Source: Chitinophaga niabensis (GTDB lineage: Bacteria > Bacteroidota > Bacteroidia > Chitinophagales > Chitinophagaceae). Taken from it: a stretch of 64,000 nt of DNA. Position numbers and translations under genes: made by a program. The stretch covers positions 806,001 to 870,000 of the forward strand of contig NZ_FSRA01000002.1 in NCBI RefSeq assembly GCF_900129465.1. The letters run 5' to 3'. Below the pieces are notes generated by a model that saw only the letters and a program-made list of their open reading frames with translations, had not been told where the DNA came from and did no database searches. Below are positions 7,794 through 17,247 of the stretch, piece by piece. Position 1 is the first letter of the stretch; every line of letters begins with the position of its first letter.

Positions 7794-9707
7794 ATGTCGT
7801 ACCCATACCAACTCAAGAATTTCGAAGATTATCAGCAAGCCTGGCAGCACAGTGTAACAGACCCGGAAGGATTTTGGGCCAACGTTGCCGATCATTTTTA
7901 CTGGCGCCGTAAGTGGGACAATGTACTGGAATGGAACTTTAAACAACCCGATGTAAAATGGTTTTCCGGGGCAAAGCTCAACATTACGGAAAACTGCCTG
8001 GACAGGCATTTGGGTACCCTTGGCAATCAGCCTGCCATTATCTGGGAGCCCAATGATCCGGAAGAAAAACACCGTGTGCTCACTTATCGTGAACTGTTCA
8101 ACAAGGTTTGCCAGTTTGCGAATGTGCTCAAAAATAACGGCGTGAAGAAAGGCGACCGTGTTTGTATCTACATGGGTATGATCCCCGAACTGGCCATTGC
8201 TGTATTAGCGTGTGCCCGTATCGGTGCTATCCATTCAGTGGTATTTGGAGGTTTCAGTGCACAATCTATTGCAGACCGTATCCAGGATGCACAGGCCAGC
8301 CTGGTGATCACCTGCGACGGAGCTTTCCGCGGCGGAAAGGATATTCCTTTGAAAGCTGTGATAGACGATGCTTTGATGGCCTGCCCTTCCGTTAAGAAAG
8401 TAATTGTTTGCACACGTACCCGCACACCGGTTAGTATGCTCAAGGGCAGAGACGTTTGGTGGGAAGATGAGATCAAACAAGTGGAAACCATGGGCAACCC
8501 GCCTGTGCCGGCTGAAGAAATGGATGCGGAAGATATGCTCTTTATCCTTTACACTTCCGGCTCTACGGGTAAACCTAAAGGTGTGGTACATACCTGCGCA
8601 GGTTACATGGTATATGCCAACTATACTTTTATCAATGCCTTCCAGTATAAACCCGGACAGGTATTTTTCTGTACAGCAGATATCGGCTGGATCACGGGCC
8701 ACAGTTATATTCTTTATGGTCCTTTAAGCGCAGGCGCTACTACCCTGTTGTTTGAAGGCATCCCTACTTATCCTGATGCCGGACGCTTCTGGGACATTGT
8801 AGATAAATTCCGCGTGAATGTACTCTACACTGCTCCTACTGCTATCCGCAGCCTGATGGGTTTTGGCCTCGGCCCGGTGAACCACAAGGACCTCAGCTCA
8901 CTCACTACATTAGGTACAGTAGGTGAACCTATCAATGAAGAAGCATGGCATTGGTATAAAGATCATATCGGTAAAGGAAAAGCGCCTATCACGGATACCT
9001 GGTGGCAAACAGAAACCGGTGGTATCATGATTGCCCCGCTGGCTGGCATTACACCTGAAAAACCAGGTTATGCCACACTTCCGCTGCCGGGCATTCAACC
9101 CATCCTGGTGGATGAGAACGGAAAAGAAATTGAAGGCAATGGTGTGAACGGCAATCTCTGCATCAAGTTCCCATGGCCCGGTATGATCCGCACCACCTAT
9201 GGCGATCATGAACGTTGCCGCACCACTTACTTTGCTACTTACGATAATCTCTATTTCACCGGAGACGGTTGCCTCCGTGATGAAGATGGTTATTACCGTA
9301 TCACAGGCCGTGTGGATGATGTACTCAATGTAAGCGGCCACCGTATTGGTACCGCAGAAGTGGAGAATGCCATCAACATGCACGCCGGTGTTGTGGAAAG
9401 TGCCGTAGTAGGCTATCCGCATGATATTAAAGGACAAGGTATCTATGCATATGTGATCACGGATAAACTGATAAAAGATCCTGAGCTCACAAAGAAAGAT
9501 ATCATGCAGACCGTTTCCCGGATCATTGGGCCTATTGCAAAACCGGATAAGATCCAGTTTGTAGCAGGCCTGCCTAAAACACGTTCCGGTAAGATCATGC
9601 GCCGTATCCTGCGCAAGATCGCAGAAGGGGAATTAGACAACCTTGGCGATACTTCCACACTGCTGGACCCGGCTGTTGTAGAAGAGATCAAAAGAGGAAA
9701 ATTATAA
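7794..9707 (+). CDS. acs: acetyl-CoA synthetase (acetate--CoA ligase, AMP-forming)
   Basis: 637 residues from the ATG at 7794 (a TTG three codons earlier is less likely). It activates acetate with ATP and CoA to acetyl-CoA, in the cytoplasm. Adenylate-forming motifs are complete: A3 YTSGSTGKPKGVVH near residue 255, A5 DTWWQTETGG near 400, A8 YFTGDGCLRDEDGYYRITGR near 490, and A10 PKTRSGKIMRR near 600, whose lysine is the one acetylated for control in this family. Length fits the family (about 650). It stands alone, closed by a terminator at 9716-9738. Confidence 0.96.
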   Translation: MSYPYQLKNFEDYQQAWQHSVTDPEGFWANVADHFYWRRKWDNVLEWNFKQPDVKWFSGAKLNITENCLDRHLGTLGNQPAIIWEPNDPEEKHRVLTYRELFNKVCQFANVLKNNGVKKGDRVCIYMGMIPELAIAVLACARIGAIHSVVFGGFSAQSIADRIQDAQASLVITCDGAFRGGKDIPLKAVIDDALMACPSVKKVIVCTRTRTPVSMLKGRDVWWEDEIKQVETMGNPPVPAEEMDAEDMLFILYTSGSTGKPKGVVHTCAGYMVYANYTFINAFQYKPGQVFFCTADIGWITGHSYILYGPLSAGATTLLFEGIPTYPDAGRFWDIVDKFRVNVLYTAPTAIRSLMGFGLGPVNHKDLSSLTTLGTVGEPINEEAWHWYKDHIGKGKAPITDTWWQTETGGIMIAPLAGITPEKPGYATLPLPGIQPILVDENGKEIEGNGVNGNLCIKFPWPGMIRTTYGDHERCRTTYFATYDNLYFTGDGCLRDEDGYYRITGRVDDVLNVSGHRIGTAEVENAINMHAGVVESAVVGYPHDIKGQGIYAYVITDKLIKDPELTKKDIMQTVSRIIGPIAKPDKIQFVAGLPKTRSGKIMRRILRKIAEGELDNLGDTSTLLDPAVVEEIKRGKL

Positions 9708-9715
9708 CTTACGCA

Positions 9716-9742
9716 GGGCGGTATCAGTGATACCGCCCTTTT
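9716..9742 (+). terminator. terminator after acs
   Basis: GGGCGGTATCA (9716-9726) and TGATACCGCCC (9728-9738) form an 11-bp stem; TTTTC follows. Confidence 0.85.
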
Positions 9743-9823
9743 CATTTGCATTTCGTCCTGCATTATTTACACATGATGTAAATAATTTCCTCCTCCCTTA
9801 TTGCCATGCTTCCTTTGTAGTGT

Positions 9824-12133
9824 ATGGCAATAAAACTCCTGTTCTGTTATTTGCTTTTTGCGGCTTCAGCTACTGCTCAATCCATTCATGGCGTAGTAAG
9901 GCATAACAATGAGCCGTTGATTGCGGCTACTGTTGTATTGATGCGTACGGACAGCAGCATTGTGAAAACGGTCAGTACCGGCAAAGGCGGCCAGTTTGCA
10001 ATAGACGCGGTACCGCAGGGCCGTTATATTCTGAGCGCCCGTTTCCTTGGTTATCAGCCATACTTTACTTCCGTTGTATCTCCTTTCGCCCAATCTATAC
10101 AGATATCCCTTCTTCCGCTTGCACAACAGTTACAGCGTGTAAGTGTGCAGGCCCAGCGGCCACCAGCTATTGAACAGAGGATAGACGGACTTGTGTATAA
10201 CCCGCAAGGGGACCTGGTGGCCGCAGGGAGTAATGCACAGGACCTTTTGCAGCGCGTACCCTTTGTAACCATCAGCCAGGAAGGCGCTATCAGCATCCGC
10301 GGGAATAGCAGTGTGAAGGTATTCATCAATAACAAACCTGCTGAGTTCTATGCCAATAATGTGGCGGACCTGCTGAAATCATTATCTGCTGATGATATTG
10401 CGAAGGTAGAAGTGATCACACACCCTTCTGCCCGCTATGATGCAGAAGGCTCCGCTGGTGTATTAAACATCTGGTTAAAGAAAAACCGCCTGCGGGGCCT
10501 TACGGGAACCCTTAGCGCCAATGCAAACGACATTGATCAGAATTACAACCTGAAGTTCAATTACCGGATGGCAAAAGTATACAGCACGTTTGAAGTGTAT
10601 CAGAACCTTTATAAGAGTTATAATTATGAGGAAACGGAGCGCGTTGGGTATAATGGTTTTACACTCCGGCAGTCCTCCCAAAACAGGCAGCATGGCCGTG
10701 GGAATTATTTCACTTTCAATGCAGGCTGGGAGCCGGATAGCACACAGGCATTGGACGTTTCCATGCGCCTGGGCATCTTTCCTGATTTCCGCGAAAGCCA
10801 GTTGCAGGCATCGCAGTTCCAGGAAAGTATTCCTGTAAGGGAATACGCCCGCCATACCAACAGAGATGGTTTGTACCGCAGCAGGGGCCTCACTTTTTCT
10901 TACAATAAACGCCTGGGAAGTAACCGGGAATTGTTTGTATTAGGTGGTTATTCCGCACGTAACAATGAAAGCGGGTACATTATGCAGGCGAACGCATATA
11001 AAGAAAAGAATGAGAACAAAGGGCGTAATTACGATGTTATGCTGCAATCAGATTATGTGCATCCTTTTTCTTCTATGCATAAAATTGAAACGGGGATCAA
11101 GTATTCAAAGAGAGAGATCAACACGGATTATGCACTCTTCAATTTTGATTCGCTCGCAGGATACGAAAAAGATCCACAGCGTTCATTACGCTATCATTTC
11201 ATACAAAACGTGATGGCAGCTTACCTGAGCTATGATCTTACTGTGAAAGAATGGAAGTTCCGGTCAGGTATAAGATATGAATACACCTGGCTCAGTGCAC
11301 AGGAACTTTCGTTGCCCCCATATCATATCATCGTTCCCAATATTATTATTTCACGGCGTTTCTTTTCCAAACATACTTTCAATCTCAGCTATTCTTACCG
11401 GATACAGCGGCCGGAGGCATATCACCTTTCTCCTTCCATGGATTACAGCGACTCGCTTAATATTACCACCGGCAATCCTGATCTTGTTCCTGAAAAGATC
11501 AACCGCTTTGAACTGGGTTATTCTACTGTGTTCTCCAATAATAGTTCTGTTAGTGTATCTGTTTATCATTCCTATGCCAATAACAGTATTCAAAGCATAA
11601 GGGTCATGAAAGGAAATGGTGTGATCTATAACAGTTACGCGAACATTGCCGGCAATAGTAAAACAGGTTTGTCCTTAAACAATACCCTGAATATCGGGAA
11701 ACGTTTCAAACTGAATACAAATGCAGACCTGTATTATATAACGTTCCGCAGTGATACAATTATCACTCAGCGGCCCTATGCGCGGATTTCTTCCACAGCC
11801 ACTTACCAGTTGCCTAAAGGTTTTGCCCTGGAAGGATCAATCTACTGGGAATCACGGTATCCCCTGGTGTATGGATATGTTACGGGCTGGAGGAATTATT
11901 TCCTGGGCATCAATAAGAAATTATGGGGAGAAAGAGCGGCTGTAAGCCTTCGTACACAAAGCCTTACCAGCCGTTATTTCCATGGCAAAGGAGAGTTTTT
12001 TGGCGATACTTATATAGAACGGTTCAAAAGGAATTTCCAGCGTCCTTTTCTTCGTATAGGCTTCACGTATAAATTCGGGAAAACATTTAATACGCGGCCT
12101 GAAAGAACAAGGAGAAGTATTGAAGGGCTTTAA
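9824..12133 (+). CDS. TonB-dependent-receptor-like outer membrane protein
   Basis: 769 residues. Signal peptide (MAIKLLFCYLLFAASATA), then a carboxypeptidase-regulatory-like Ig domain (residues about 20-105, IHGVVRHNNEPLIAATVVLM), a TonB plug region (about 120-220, with QDLLQRVPFVTISQEGAIS, SIRGNSSVKVFINNKP and DDIAKVEVITHPSARYDAEG) and a long beta-barrel rich in alternating aromatic strands. This is the OMP_b-brl_3 layout common in Bacteroidota. It probably takes up or exports an unknown substrate; no SusD-like partner is next to it, so it does not look like a polysaccharide-utilisation SusC. Its 3' end overlaps the convergent L,D-transpeptidase gene by 4 bp. Confidence 0.92.
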   Translation: MAIKLLFCYLLFAASATAQSIHGVVRHNNEPLIAATVVLMRTDSSIVKTVSTGKGGQFAIDAVPQGRYILSARFLGYQPYFTSVVSPFAQSIQISLLPLAQQLQRVSVQAQRPPAIEQRIDGLVYNPQGDLVAAGSNAQDLLQRVPFVTISQEGAISIRGNSSVKVFINNKPAEFYANNVADLLKSLSADDIAKVEVITHPSARYDAEGSAGVLNIWLKKNRLRGLTGTLSANANDIDQNYNLKFNYRMAKVYSTFEVYQNLYKSYNYEETERVGYNGFTLRQSSQNRQHGRGNYFTFNAGWEPDSTQALDVSMRLGIFPDFRESQLQASQFQESIPVREYARHTNRDGLYRSRGLTFSYNKRLGSNRELFVLGGYSARNNESGYIMQANAYKEKNENKGRNYDVMLQSDYVHPFSSMHKIETGIKYSKREINTDYALFNFDSLAGYEKDPQRSLRYHFIQNVMAAYLSYDLTVKEWKFRSGIRYEYTWLSAQELSLPPYHIIVPNIIISRRFFSKHTFNLSYSYRIQRPEAYHLSPSMDYSDSLNITTGNPDLVPEKINRFELGYSTVFSNNSSVSVSVYHSYANNSIQSIRVMKGNGVIYNSYANIAGNSKTGLSLNNTLNIGKRFKLNTNADLYYITFRSDTIITQRPYARISSTATYQLPKGFALEGSIYWESRYPLVYGYVTGWRNYFLGINKKLWGERAAVSLRTQSLTSRYFHGKGEFFGDTYIERFKRNFQRPFLRIGFTYKFGKTFNTRPERTRRSIEGL

Positions 12134-12684
12134 GGTCTTATTACTACAGGGGTGCCTACTTTCACTACATCATATAACTCATTCACATCTCCATTTTTCA
12201 GGCTTACACAACCCAGCGTCCAGTTAATACGTTGTTCCACATAATTATCACGAATGCCGGATGCATACTCTACACCATGGATGCCAATACCGCCACCAAT
12301 GTCCGCCCCTCTTTGAATGAGGCCCTGGGCCTGGCGTTGCAGGAATTTTTCGCGTGATTGAATGTTCGGGTAATCCAGCAACAGAAAGCGGCTCCAGCGA
12401 TTATCGTAACGTTTGGAAAGGATGCGGAATGTTCCATCCGGTGTACGGCGATCGCCCTGTACATATTTATCCCTTGTATCTTCATTGCCGAATACCACTT
12501 TATAGATCTTGATCAAAGTAGCATCTTCATAAAGATACATGCGGTAATCACTTTTGTCTACGAGCAGAAACACTTTGTCTACATCTATCCGCGCGGGGTT
12601 GAGCCTAACGCTATAAAGGTCATTATTATTGTGCTCAAAGGCAAACAGGGGCAATAAGAAAAATAAAAAGCAATAACGCCACAT
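12130..12684 (-). CDS. L,D-transpeptidase (YkuD family)
   Basis: 184 residues with an N-terminal hydrophobic signal (MWRYCFLFFLLPLFAF). The YkuD catalytic motif is present: H136-G137 (GIGIHGVEYASG) and the nucleophile loop TLGCVSL with Cys159. The region TPDGTFRIL and the opening VFLLVDKSDYRMYLYEDATL are typical of the family. These periplasmic enzymes make 3-3 peptidoglycan cross-links or attach proteins to peptidoglycan, using the active-site Cys. The catalytic domain occupies almost the whole mature protein, with no LysM or PG-binding domain. It overlaps the TonB-like gene tail to tail by 4 bp. Confidence 0.93.
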   Translation of the reverse strand: MWRYCFLFFLLPLFAFEHNNNDLYSVRLNPARIDVDKVFLLVDKSDYRMYLYEDATLIKIYKVVFGNEDTRDKYVQGDRRTPDGTFRILSKRYDNRWSRFLLLDYPNIQSREKFLQRQAQGLIQRGADIGGGIGIHGVEYASGIRDNYVEQRINWTLGCVSLKNGDVNELYDVVKVGTPVVIRP

Positions 12685-12746
12685 TGTAGTTACAGGATTT
12701 CAGAATAGATTAACGGCGGGCAGAATGCGAATATTGTGTTAAAAAA

Positions 12747-12773
12747 ATAGAGACGCAATATTTGCGTCTCTAT
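12747..12773 (-). terminator. terminator-type hairpin downstream of the M16 gene
   Basis: ATAGAGACGCAA (12747-12758) pairs with TTGCGTCTCTAT (12762-12773), loop of 3. On the minus strand it is followed by a T7 tract, so it ends the M16 transcript. The core GAGACGCA/TGCGTCTC recurs at 55589-55607. Confidence 0.85.
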
Positions 12774-12795
12774 TCATTCTCTTTATGAAACCGGA

Positions 12796-15732
12796 TTAAT
12801 ATCCGAATATTTCTTCCAGCGTTACTTTCTGAACATCACCATACTTTTTCAGATCATCCAGCTTAATGCGTTTCTCAGAGGCCAGGATGCAGTAGGAGTA
12901 AGGTTTTCCTGCTATATTTTGATCATGCAGCTGTTTCACGTCATCAAAGCTCAGCTTGTCCACGCTTTCGTATACTGATTTGCGGATATCGGTATTCAGG
13001 CCCAGTTTCTGAGCACCCAGGTAGCTGAAGATAATACCGTCCTGCGTGATACGCTCCGTTTCAATATCCTTTTTCATACTGCTGCGGGCCGTTTCAAAAG
13101 ACTTGTCTGCTTTAGGAATAGTGGTCAGCAATTCATTCATACCGGCAATCGCTTCGTTCACTTTATCTGCCTGGCTGCCTACATAAGCCAATACCGCATA
13201 ACGGTCTGTTTTCTTGTTAGGTGCCGCATAGAAGGCATAAGTAGAGTAAGCCAGCGCTTTGGATTCGCGGATGGTTTGGAACACAATAGAACCCATACCT
13301 CCTCCGAAATAAGAGTTGAAGAGGTTCACTACGGCTGTATTGGCAGGATTAAACACATCGCCGTTACGCACCCAGTTCACTTCTGCCTGCACCATATCAT
13401 AATCTGCAAACAATACTTTATTGCTGGCCTGTACAGTTTTCTCAAACTGTTTTGCCGGCATGTCTGCCTTAAATGCAGCAGGTTGCTGATGCAGTTTCTG
13501 AACAGCAGCAGTAGTTGTTGCCAGGTCGTTTGGACCGTAGTAAATGATGGTGTGTTTATAGCTCGGCAGTTCGTGCAGCAGTGTTGTCAGCTCCTCTGCT
13601 GTTAACGCATCCAGTTCTTCTTTGCTCAGCTGATTATTGAACGGATTTTTAGCCCCATATGTTGCGTAAGACCTCAAACCGCTCATGATCTGCCCTTTAT
13701 TCAGTTTCATGTCTGAACGGGATTTCGCGATCCTGTTCTTGAAACCGGCCAGTGCTTTTTCATCCGGTTTGCAGTTAGTGATCAGGTGATCAAACAATTG
13801 CACGGCTTTGTCGAAGTTCTCCTGTAAACCAGTGATGGTAACGGTTGTTTCTTCTGCTCCGGCAGTAAGGTTGAAGGAACAGGCAATATTGTAGAACTGC
13901 TTGCTGATCTCTTCGGAGGAATATTTGTCCGTACCCAGGAATTGCAGGTATGATGCAGCTATCGGCAATTTTTTGTTGCTCCAGCTGCCCATGTTGAAAC
14001 GGTAGTAAAGACGGAATAAACCGTTGTCTTTATTCTGCACATATAACAGGTCTGCATTGCCAACCTTTCCTTTCTGGATGTCTTTATCATAATCCAGCCA
14101 GAGCGGCTTCACAGGTGTTTCGGGAAGAGCGGCCACACTCTTCAGGAATTCAGACTGCGCATCGCGGTTCACTTCTACCGGCGTGATCGGTGGTTTCTCT
14201 ACTTTTTCAATATTCTTGTCTTCTCCTTTACGTTTGTATAGCAGCACATAGCTGTCGCTCATGTATTTATTCGCAAAATCAACGATCTGTTTTTTAGTGA
14301 CCTTGCCCATATCTTCTACATAAGAAACATCATACAGCCAGTTTTTGCCGGCATGTTTAATGTACCCGTCCATAAGGCTGTTAGCACGGTTGCCATTGCT
14401 TTCCAGGCCTTGTATCTCGTAGAGTTTGAAGTTATTTACGATAGCGGTGATGAGAGATTCATCAAATTCACCTTTCCGCAGGATGTCCAGCTGGCCGAGC
14501 AGCAGGTCTTTTACTTCATCCAGCGTTTGCCCTTCTTTGGCGCGGCCACTTAAAGAAAATACGGTATAGTCTTTCCAGGGCAGCGTACTTACACTGGCAC
14601 CCAGTACTTTTTGTTGTTTGTTCAGGTTGAGGTCCATCAGACCAGCTTTACCGTTGGACAGGATCTGTGACAGAACGGTGAGCACAACTGCGGATTTAGT
14701 ATCCAGCGCACCGGGCATACGATAAGCCAGGTTTACATTTTCCGCATCAGGGCCAAATACTTCCTTCACGATCGGTTTAGTGATCGGTGCTTCAGCAGGA
14801 GCTTTGTATTCCTTCACCGGTTTGGTTTTCATATAGCCGAACTGCTGATCGATACGTTTGATCACGTAATCAGGATCAAAGTCGCCCGCGAAAACGATCG
14901 CCATGTTATTAGGCACATAGTATTCATTGTAGAACTGGCGAATGGCCTTCAGGGAAGGGTTCTTCAGATGTTCTACCGTTCCGATGGTAGACTGCTGCCC
15001 GTAATTGTGGGTAGGGAATAAATTGAAGAGCATGGCCTCATACATTTTGCGGCCATCGTTATCCAGCCCACGGTTCTTTTCTTCATACACAGCTTCCAGC
15101 TCTGTATGGAAGATGCGGAAAACAGGATCACGGAAACGTTCTGCCTGCACTGCCAGGAATTTATCTACTGCGGTGGAAGGGATATCCTCCTCATATACAG
15201 TTTCCTCTACCCAGGTATGGGCATTGGTTCCCTGCGCGCCCATATTCGTCATCATCTTATCGTACTCATTGGCGATGGCGAATTTGGCGGCAGCGCCGGA
15301 CATGCTGTCTATCTGTTTGTAGATGGCTTTGCGCTTTTCTACATCCGTGGTTTTGTTGTAAGTGTCGTACAGGCCCTCTACCTTATCGAGCAGGGGCTTT
15401 TCTTTAGCCCAGTCCAGGGAGCCGAACTTTGTAGTGCCCTTAAATAACAGGTGTTCAAGGTAGTGTGCAAGGCCGGTATGGTCTTTAGGATCGCTGTTAC
15501 TACCTGCGCGTACACCAATGAGCGTTTGAATGCGGGGGTCTTTTTTGTTGACACTCAGAATAACGGTAAGGCCATTCTTTAAAGTGTAAAAGCGGGCCTG
15601 CATTGGGTCTCCGGTAATGTACCGGTAGGTATAGCCACCAGATGTGGCGTCTTTCCACTGGTGCTTTTCCTGGGCTGACATTTGCAGCGTTGCGGATAGC
15701 AGCAGCAATAAAATAAGGGAGGTTACTCTCAT
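12796..15732 (-). CDS. secreted M16-family zinc metalloprotease (two-repeat form)
   Basis: 978 residues, signal peptide MRVTSLILLLLLSATLQMSA. The inverted zinc motif HxxEH is H90-Y-L-E93-H94 in GLAHYLEHLLFKGT, and a downstream Glu (AVYEEKNRGLDND) is the usual third ligand region. The second half is the non-catalytic M16 repeat (for example FNSYFGGGMGSIVFQTIRES), so N- and C-domains are fused in one chain as in pitrilysin-type enzymes. An insertion of roughly 50 residues (about 101-155) separates the zinc motif from the next conserved block. It presumably degrades peptides in the periplasm. Single gene with its own terminator. Confidence 0.95.
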   Translation of the reverse strand: MRVTSLILLLLLSATLQMSAQEKHQWKDATSGGYTYRYITGDPMQARFYTLKNGLTVILSVNKKDPRIQTLIGVRAGSNSDPKDHTGLAHYLEHLLFKGTTKFGSLDWAKEKPLLDKVEGLYDTYNKTTDVEKRKAIYKQIDSMSGAAAKFAIANEYDKMMTNMGAQGTNAHTWVEETVYEEDIPSTAVDKFLAVQAERFRDPVFRIFHTELEAVYEEKNRGLDNDGRKMYEAMLFNLFPTHNYGQQSTIGTVEHLKNPSLKAIRQFYNEYYVPNNMAIVFAGDFDPDYVIKRIDQQFGYMKTKPVKEYKAPAEAPITKPIVKEVFGPDAENVNLAYRMPGALDTKSAVVLTVLSQILSNGKAGLMDLNLNKQQKVLGASVSTLPWKDYTVFSLSGRAKEGQTLDEVKDLLLGQLDILRKGEFDESLITAIVNNFKLYEIQGLESNGNRANSLMDGYIKHAGKNWLYDVSYVEDMGKVTKKQIVDFANKYMSDSYVLLYKRKGEDKNIEKVEKPPITPVEVNRDAQSEFLKSVAALPETPVKPLWLDYDKDIQKGKVGNADLLYVQNKDNGLFRLYYRFNMGSWSNKKLPIAASYLQFLGTDKYSSEEISKQFYNIACSFNLTAGAEETTVTITGLQENFDKAVQLFDHLITNCKPDEKALAGFKNRIAKSRSDMKLNKGQIMSGLRSYATYGAKNPFNNQLSKEELDALTAEELTTLLHELPSYKHTIIYYGPNDLATTTAAVQKLHQQPAAFKADMPAKQFEKTVQASNKVLFADYDMVQAEVNWVRNGDVFNPANTAVVNLFNSYFGGGMGSIVFQTIRESKALAYSTYAFYAAPNKKTDRYAVLAYVGSQADKVNEAIAGMNELLTTIPKADKSFETARSSMKKDIETERITQDGIIFSYLGAQKLGLNTDIRKSVYESVDKLSFDDVKQLHDQNIAGKPYSYCILASEKRIKLDDLKKYGDVQKVTLEEIFGY

Positions 15733-15849
15733 ACAGTCGGTTTAAAAATTGATCACACCAAATATAAAAAATGCCAGAGGACATTCAACGGCCTGATCGT
15801 AATTTTTCTGCCCCCGAAAGGATGAGCGGAAGAATTTGGGGATGGGGTA

Positions 15850-16176
15850 TTACCTTAAGATCATATTCCCTGCATAAACACGGCTGCTATGTACAGGCCC
15901 TGGAGTGGTCAGGTACAGGGTGTCTGTTTTTACATATAACACATGGTAATGGTTTGTTACGTATAGATTATGATCGCCGCGGTAAGACTGGAACAGGCTA
16001 TCCGGGAGATATACCAATGATTCGGAGGCTTCAGGAACAGGAAGTTGTGCTTTGCTGCCAGGAATGGATGCAGCAATGTTTTCCACGGGTGTGGGGGTTT
16101 CCGGTAACCTTAGATTAGTGGCATGCATGAACACGATGAAAATCACTACAGCTACAAACGTCAGGATAGATCGCAT
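15850..16176 (-). CDS. small membrane-anchored or secreted hypothetical protein
   Basis: 108 residues. An N-terminal hydrophobic helix (RSILTFVAVVIFIVFMHA) is followed by a Pro-rich linker and a short beta-like domain (HNLYVTNHYHVLYVKTDTLY). The opposite strand is also open here, but lacks a start-site context and any signal sequence, so the minus-strand reading with its membrane helix is preferred. It lies between the M16 gene and the sigma/anti-sigma/barrel cluster on the same strand. No family recognised. Confidence 0.6.
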   Translation of the reverse strand: MRSILTFVAVVIFIVFMHATNLRLPETPTPVENIAASIPGSKAQLPVPEASESLVYLPDSLFQSYRGDHNLYVTNHYHVLYVKTDTLYLTTPGPVHSSRVYAGNMILR

Positions 16177-16298
16177 ACTTTTTTGGATTTGGTTGTGTAC
16201 AGTTTTGATAGGATAAAGGAAATGAGGAGAATGTTACCCCTGCCTTTCAAAATTCATCCAGGTAATTAAATAGAATATGCTCGTTACTTTTTGCTCAT

Positions 16299-17222
16299 TT
16301 AAAATCCATTGAACCGGAACCCTACAGAAAAGGGGTATTGTTCCAGCCCATAGTCATGTAAAGGCGTGAGGGCAAAGTTACTATATAGTTTAATAGGACC
16401 ATATGCTAATTCACCTGTCAGGCCTAAACGCCATTTGTTCAGACTGAAATCGTCTGTGTGCCTCACTTTGCCTCTTTCTTCACTCACTTGTTTGGTGCGT
16501 GATTTGAGCAAATATCCGCCGGAAAAGCCCAGGCTCATTTCAAAAGAGCGGCCGGGACGGGCAGGATTAGAGTTAAAGTTTAGCATCACGGGGATGGTCA
16601 GGTACTGTGCAAACAGCTTGTTTTTGGAAAACCCTACTGAGTCACGGATGATAGTGGTCGGATAACCAGCTATATACGTGATATTCCGGGCAAACCGATA
16701 GTTATTCATTTCTACACCTAAAGCGTAGATAAGGTTCAATTTGTGTTTATGGATATTCAGGCGTTGCATCAACACCCAGATATTAAAATTGATTGATTTG
16801 CCTGTGATAAGTTTAAACTCCGAAGGTGTTAATGGCTGACTGGCGTTACGTGGCGCGAATTTATTGAGGGCGGCGCCGGAATAGTCATAGCTGCCGTCTG
16901 CGGCAGTAAGGTTGGGATAATATGGCTGTTGGTTCTGTGGGTAGAGAGACATTACCATGGCACCGGGATAATTGCTCCGGTCCCTGTAATTATTAAATCC
17001 CACATCGAATACCAGCCATTTGGTATGGAGGTTCTTTTTCAGTTTCTGACGGGCGTATCCTGTATCCTGGTAAGCTTTGAAAATGCTTTTTCCCCTGGCG
17101 TCTTTCCCCTTCACAATAACCAAACCCTTGATCTGTATGGTATCTATAGATTCATGCTGAGCAAAAGCGCTGCCCATTGCAAGGATCATTGTAAGAATGG
17201 TGAGTAAAAATTTTTGCTTCAT
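16299..17222 (-). CDS. outer-membrane beta-barrel protein linked to an ECF sigma/anti-sigma pair
   Basis: 307 residues from the ATG at 17222, which gives a clean signal peptide (MKQKFLLTILTMILAMGSAF, then AQ). A start 16 codons upstream would overlap the preceding gene and spoil the signal, so it was not used. The sequence shows repeated amphipathic strands (KWLVFDVGFNNYRDRS, LNLIYALGVEMNNYRF, WRLGLTGELAYGPIKLYSNF) and ends in an aromatic C-terminal strand (FSVGFRFNGF), typical of PorT/OMP_b-brl_2 outer-membrane barrels. Together with the two genes upstream it forms the pattern sigma, anti-sigma, barrel, so it may be a target or sensor of that pathway (inference). Confidence 0.85.
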   Translation of the reverse strand: MKQKFLLTILTMILAMGSAFAQHESIDTIQIKGLVIVKGKDARGKSIFKAYQDTGYARQKLKKNLHTKWLVFDVGFNNYRDRSNYPGAMVMSLYPQNQQPYYPNLTAADGSYDYSGAALNKFAPRNASQPLTPSEFKLITGKSINFNIWVLMQRLNIHKHKLNLIYALGVEMNNYRFARNITYIAGYPTTIIRDSVGFSKNKLFAQYLTIPVMLNFNSNPARPGRSFEMSLGFSGGYLLKSRTKQVSEERGKVRHTDDFSLNKWRLGLTGELAYGPIKLYSNFALTPLHDYGLEQYPFSVGFRFNGF

Positions 17223-17247
17223 ATGACTGTGCCGTTTTACCGGTTCG

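Noticed and set aside
15771..16118. 115-aa plus-strand frame opposite the small secreted protein
   Set aside because: No signal, no domain; the minus-strand frame has a clear membrane helix at its start.
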